Origin: Candidatus Sericytochromatia bacterium
Lineage (GTDB): Bacteria; Cyanobacteriota; Sericytochromatia; JACMPN01
Reading direction: 5' to 3'
Length of the DNA: 7,605 bases
Assembly (NCBI GenBank): GCA_014377495.1
Contig: JACMPN010000686.1
Location: 1-7,605 of the forward strand
Numbering within the stretch: position 1 is the first letter of the stretch; each line of letters opens with the position of its first letter. Both the position numbers and the translations under genes were made by a program. Of this stretch, positions 5,524 through 7,605 are shown piece after piece. Under the pieces are notes generated by a model. That model was not told where the DNA came from and did no database searches. It saw nothing but the letters and a program-made list of their open reading frames with translations.

Positions 5524-6949
5524 GGCGGTCTCCCTGGCGCATGAGCTCAGCGTAGGTCACGATATCGGCGGGTGACAGGGTCAGTTGCTCACCAAATGCC
5601 AGCAGGTCGCCGCTTAATGAGGCGATCTCGGCTTCAATGGCCTTGGCGGCCTGGCGCAGGTCGCTCAGCCGTTCGGCTTGCGGATCCGGCCCGAGTTTGT
5701 CCCGTTCCTGTTTCAGTTTGCGCAGCTGCCGTTCCAGGTCCCTGGCCCGGTATCGGTTGGTCAGTCCCAAAAAGCGGCGTCTGGCTGCGGATCGGTCCAA
5801 TAGCCGGATAGCGGCCATGGGCATGGCATCATCCGGCAAGGCCAGACGGGCCGAGCGCACGGACGCTTCCAGCGTGTCGTCCGGGATCAGCAATTGATGA
5901 TGGGTCTGGTAGACGGGCCGGACTTCGTCGAGCAGTTGCAGGGTCTCGGCGTAGCTGGTTTCCGGGACGGGGATGCCGGTGAAGAACTTCCGGTAAGGAT
6001 CGGTCCGCATCAATTGTTCGGCGGCAGCCTGGTCCGCCGTCGTGATGCAGGCCATCTCACCGGACTGCAGCATGGGCAGGAGCAACTCGGCGGCGATGCC
6101 TTCTTTGGTGTCGGGTTCCGCCAGCAGCAGGGTGTGGACGGCCTCGATGACGAGGATGATGTCTTTGGAACGGGCCGCTTCGCCCAGCAGGGCCCGAAAC
6201 GCCTGGCGGAAATCCGTCAGGGACTCGGCATCGGCCTTCATGGTGGCCATGTCCAGCCCGACGACACGGAAATGGGCCATGTGGTCAAAGATCAGGCCTG
6301 ACAGCAGGTACTCGATGACCCCGGCGACGATGCCGCTCAGGGCGACCCCGGGGGGACCGTAGAGCAGGGGCACGCTGCGCCGCTGGGTGCCCAGCAGTTC
6401 GATCGTCTGTTCGACGACCGGCCGGCGCCCCCATGGCAGGAACGTGGCCGGTTGGGCCGCCTGCATGGTCAGGTCGCGACCATATTGATCGATGGCGGGG
6501 GTGATTCGGGCGCCGCCGGGGCTGGCCCGGCGCAGCCGGATGGCCTGCCAGCGCAGCCGGGTGAGGATGACGCCGAATCCTTCGAGCAGCCGCACGGCCA
6601 GCCCTTCGCCAAGACTGAGCATGGCGATCAGCAGATGCTCCGCTTCGACTTGGGCATCGCCCAGGCGGACCGCTTCCGCTTCGGCCAGCTCGATCGTCAT
6701 CTTGGTGTGGCTGGAATAATGGACGTCGCCGCTGCCCAACTGGGGCTTGGCTTTGGCGGCGACCAACTCGCGCAAGGGCTCAAGCTCGATGCCCTGATCG
6801 ATCAGGGCCTGGCGGGCGATGCCCTGCGTATCCCGCAACAGCCCGAGCAAAATGTGCTCGGTACCGACGCGCTTACTGCCGAGGCGGCGGGCCTCTTCTT
6901 GGGCCAGCATCACCACGCGGATCGCATTTTGAGAGAGTTTTTCAAACAT
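5510..6949 (-). CDS. ClpC-like pseudo-unfoldase: Clp N-domain, inactive D1, middle-domain region, no D2
   Basis: The 479-residue protein begins MFEKLSQNAIRVV like ClpC. Residues about 3-65 and 78-140 are the two Clp_N repeats that bind adaptors and substrates (GTEHILLGLL at 29-38, AEHLLIAML at 103-111). DQYGRDL (154-160) opens the D1 AAA+ region. The Walker A site reads YGPPGVALSG (197-206) where ClpC has GEPGVGKT, so the essential Lys and Thr are gone. The Walker B site reads ILVIEAVH (265-272), with DE replaced by EA. The pore-loop KYRG is replaced by ESLT (242-245). The Arg-finger region (DPYRKFF, 317-323) keeps only one Arg. A coiled-coil-like segment (about 398-450) matches the middle domain. 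The protein then stops at SPADIVTYAELM (459-470), where ClpC passes into D2. It should neither hydrolyse ATP nor thread substrates. A regulatory or adaptor role, perhaps towards a true ClpC, is inference. It is the first gene of an operon with cmk. Confidence 0.9.
   Translation of the reverse strand: MFEKLSQNAIRVVMLAQEEARRLGSKRVGTEHILLGLLRDTQGIARQALIDQGIELEPLRELVAAKAKPQLGSGDVHYSSHTKMTIELAEAEAVRLGDAQVEAEHLLIAMLSLGEGLAVRLLEGFGVILTRLRWQAIRLRRASPGGARITPAIDQYGRDLTMQAAQPATFLPWGRRPVVEQTIELLGTQRRSVPLLYGPPGVALSGIVAGVIEYLLSGLIFDHMAHFRVVGLDMATMKADAESLTDFRQAFRALLGEAARSKDIILVIEAVHTLLLAEPDTKEGIAAELLLPMLQSGEMACITTADQAAAEQLMRTDPYRKFFTGIPVPETSYAETLQLLDEVRPVYQTHHQLLIPDDTLEASVRSARLALPDDAMPMAAIRLLDRSAARRRFLGLTNRYRARDLERQLRKLKQERDKLGPDPQAERLSDLRQAAKAIEAEIASLSGDLLAFGEQLTLSPADIVTYAELMRQGDRLATD
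5530..5535 (-). promoter_or_regulatory. Ribosome binding site of cmk, inside the Clp-like gene
   Basis: AGGGAG is six bases from the TTG start at 5523 and lies within the last codons of the upstream gene. It supports the non-ATG start and termination-coupled translation. Confidence 0.7.
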
Positions 6950-6968
6950 TGATTAAAGTCCAGCGGTC

Positions 6969-6974
6969 AGTTTA
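6969..6974 (-). promoter_or_regulatory. Possible -10 box of the Clp-like gene and cmk
   Basis: TAAACT on the minus strand would start transcription near 6962, leaving a leader of only about 12 bases before the ATG at 6949. The -35 region (about 6992-6998) is a poor match. The ribosome binding site is also weak (GGA at 6959-6961), so a very short leader is plausible but unproven. Confidence 0.3.
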
Positions 6975-6987
6975 CCAGAGCCTGAAC

Positions 6988-7073
6988 GGCAGAGGCAGCG
7001 ATGGGCGGCACCGGGACATCCCGATCGCTGCGTCGCGCCGTCGACTCCCGGTGCGAAACATGGCCCCTCTGCC
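6988..7073. ncRNA. Possible structured RNA with pseudoknot-like fold
   Basis: Several perfect complements can form together. The outer stem is GGCAGAG (6988-6994) with CTCTGCC (7067-7073). Stem 1 is GCAGCGAT (6995-7002) with ATCGCTGC (7024-7031). Stem 2 is GCACCGGGA (7008-7016) with TCCCGGTGC (7046-7054), which crosses stem 1 as in a pseudoknot. A small hairpin GTCG/CGAC (7032-7045) fits exactly between the two 3' strands with no unpaired base. A competing hairpin CGGG-ACAT-CCCG (7012-7023) could stack on stem 1 instead of stem 2. All pairs are Watson-Crick, so the strand cannot be told. No known family is recognised, and there is no expression evidence. Confidence 0.35.
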
Positions 7074-7222
7074 CAGGCGACTCCCGCCCGGCAAGGTTGG
7101 CAGGCCCTGGCCAGATACGGGACTTGATCGCCCGATGCCCCTAGACATCAGGTGGTTGACCGCCACAATCGTCAGCCGTCCGTCATCATGGCTGCTGTGC
7201 CGCTTGCCGGTGCCCGAAGGCA

Positions 7223-7251
7223 ATGACCGAGACCTTTCCACCGTTTAGGAT
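7223..7251 (+). promoter_or_regulatory. Possible promoter of the right-edge lipoprotein
   Basis: ATGACC (7223-7228) and TAGGAT (7246-7251) are spaced by 17 bases, each matching four of six consensus positions. Transcription would start near 7258 and give a leader of about 90 bases that contains the hairpin at 7269-7336. Confidence 0.35.
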
Positions 7252-7268
7252 TTCGCCTCGTCGGGAAC

Positions 7269-7336
7269 TCACGGCTACTTGCTGAAATGCGACGTCGGCG
7301 CCCAATTTGGTCGCCAGGCTGCGTTTCCAGCCGTGA
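7269..7336 (+). promoter_or_regulatory. Long hairpin in the lipoprotein leader, possible cis-acting RNA element
   Basis: TCACGGCT (7269-7276) pairs perfectly with AGCCGTGA (7329-7336). Inside it GAAATGCG (7284-7291) pairs with TGCGTTTC (7320-7327), using two G-U pairs. At the tip GGCG (7297-7300) pairs with CGCC (7312-7315) around a CCA/TGG extension. The two G-U pairs would become A-C mismatches on the other strand, which favours a plus-strand RNA. The hairpin ends three bases before the GGAG ribosome binding site at 7340-7343, so it could affect translation. Confidence 0.4.
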
Positions 7337-7349
7337 AACGGAGATGAAA

Positions 7350-7605
7350 ATGAAATCAGCCCTCGTGCCCGCCCTCGTTGCCGCCGCTGCGTTTTTGGCC
7401 GGCTGTACGGGAGACCTGCCCACCCAGAGTCCTGCCGACATCCTGGCCGCCGGCAGGCAGCCGGACGCCGTCGGCACGGCGGGCACGGGGGCTGAACCGG
7501 CAGCCTTGGCCACGCAGTACTTCCAGTGGCGTGGTTCCCGGCCGCGCCCGACGCCGACCCCCACGGGCCTGCCGTCAGCCTCGGCACAGCCCACCGTCCA
7601 GCCGA
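7350..7605 (+). CDS. Lipoprotein with Thr/Pro-rich linker (partial, runs off right edge)
   Basis: Two ATG codons lie close together (7344 and 7350). I prefer 7350 because GGAG at 7340-7343 is six bases from it but directly abuts the other. The 85 visible residues start with MKS and a hydrophobic Ala/Leu/Val stretch ending in the lipobox LAGC, with the lipidated Cys at residue 19. The protein should therefore be exported and lipid-anchored. After about 40 residues of small and acidic amino acids comes a Thr/Pro-rich segment (RPRPTPTPTGLP), which looks like a flexible spacer. The functional domain lies beyond the window, so no function can be given. Its layout resembles that of the lipoprotein at the left edge, though the sequences are not obviously related. 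The leader upstream appears structured. Confidence 0.75.
   Translation, partial: MKSALVPALVAAAAFLAGCTGDLPTQSPADILAAGRQPDAVGTAGTGAEPAALATQYFQWRGSRPRPTPTPTGLPSASAQPTVQP

Larger units (their letters stand above)
6950..7349. other. Gene-free 400-base intergenic region with dyad structures
   Basis: I find no convincing coding frame here. Frames that cross it lack a ribosome binding site and run antisense into the right-edge lipoprotein. The region lies between the divergent Clp-like gene and the lipoprotein. It contains a cluster of nested and crossing complementary segments at 6988-7073, a long imperfect hairpin at 7269-7336 and a promoter candidate between them. I checked by eye for RNase P RNA, tmRNA, SRP RNA and common riboswitch signatures and recognised none. 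Confidence 0.6.

Noticed and set aside
6950..7349. RNase P RNA, tmRNA, SRP RNA or a known riboswitch in the gene-free region
   Set aside because: I looked for their signature strings (for example GAGGAAAGTCC, a T-arm with GGTTCGA, the cobalamin and TPP boxes) on both strands and found none.
7172..7594. Two minus-strand frames of 133 and 140 residues over the right edge
   Set aside because: They run antisense through the lipoprotein start and its leader, lack a ribosome binding site and have Arg/Pro-rich shadow composition.
1..7605. Mobile element, CRISPR array or defence island
   Set aside because: No spaced direct repeats, transposase or integrase motifs, or defence domains are visible. 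The Clp-like gene is next to housekeeping cmk rather than defence genes.

Overview
The window is GC-rich, densely coded DNA from a bacterium that I cannot place with confidence. Two lipoprotein signal sequences, a Sec-type signal peptide, ClpC-type sequence, a tRNA gene with an encoded CCA end and simple intrinsic terminators all fit a free-living bacterium. An uncultivated, deep-branching, high-GC lineage is my guess, not a demonstration. I see no insertion sequence, integrase, phage gene, CRISPR array or toxin-antitoxin pair, so this looks like ordinary chromosome.

Left part (1-2216), all on the minus strand. A lipoprotein with a long Pro/Ala linker and a predicted beta-sandwich domain runs off the left edge. 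Upstream of it is a tRNA-Gly(CCC) gene with its own promoter and terminator. Next comes a strongly acidic 191-residue protein of unknown function, transcribed alone between a good promoter and a strong terminator.

Middle (2217-4794). An exported TPR-repeat protein (minus) diverges across about 300 bases from a family 2 glycosyltransferase (plus) of the dolichyl/polyprenyl-phosphate glucosyltransferase type. A perfect 32-base palindrome ends both the glycosyltransferase and the convergent operon to its right.

Right part (4795-7605). A two-gene minus-strand operon holds a ClpC-like protein and cytidylate kinase (cmk), overlapping by 14 bases, with cmk starting at TTG. The ClpC-like protein is the most unusual gene here. 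It keeps the ClpC N-domain, the D1 fold and the region of the middle domain. It has lost the Walker A lysine, the Walker B acidic pair, the pore-loop tyrosine and the whole D2 ring, so it should be a pseudo-unfoldase. The next 400 bases (6950-7349) carry no gene but contain two potential RNA folds, one of them pseudoknot-like and one a long hairpin just before the ribosome binding site of a second lipoprotein that runs off the right edge.

How the genes work together: cmk serves CMP/dCMP phosphorylation, the glycosyltransferase serves lipid-linked sugar or envelope glycan synthesis, and the lipoproteins and TPR protein act outside the cytoplasmic membrane. Apart from the Clp-cmk operon they look like independently transcribed units, not one pathway. 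I do not see a complete new multi-gene system. The best candidates for something undescribed are the pseudo-ClpC protein, the structured gene-free stretch beside it and the acidic orphan.
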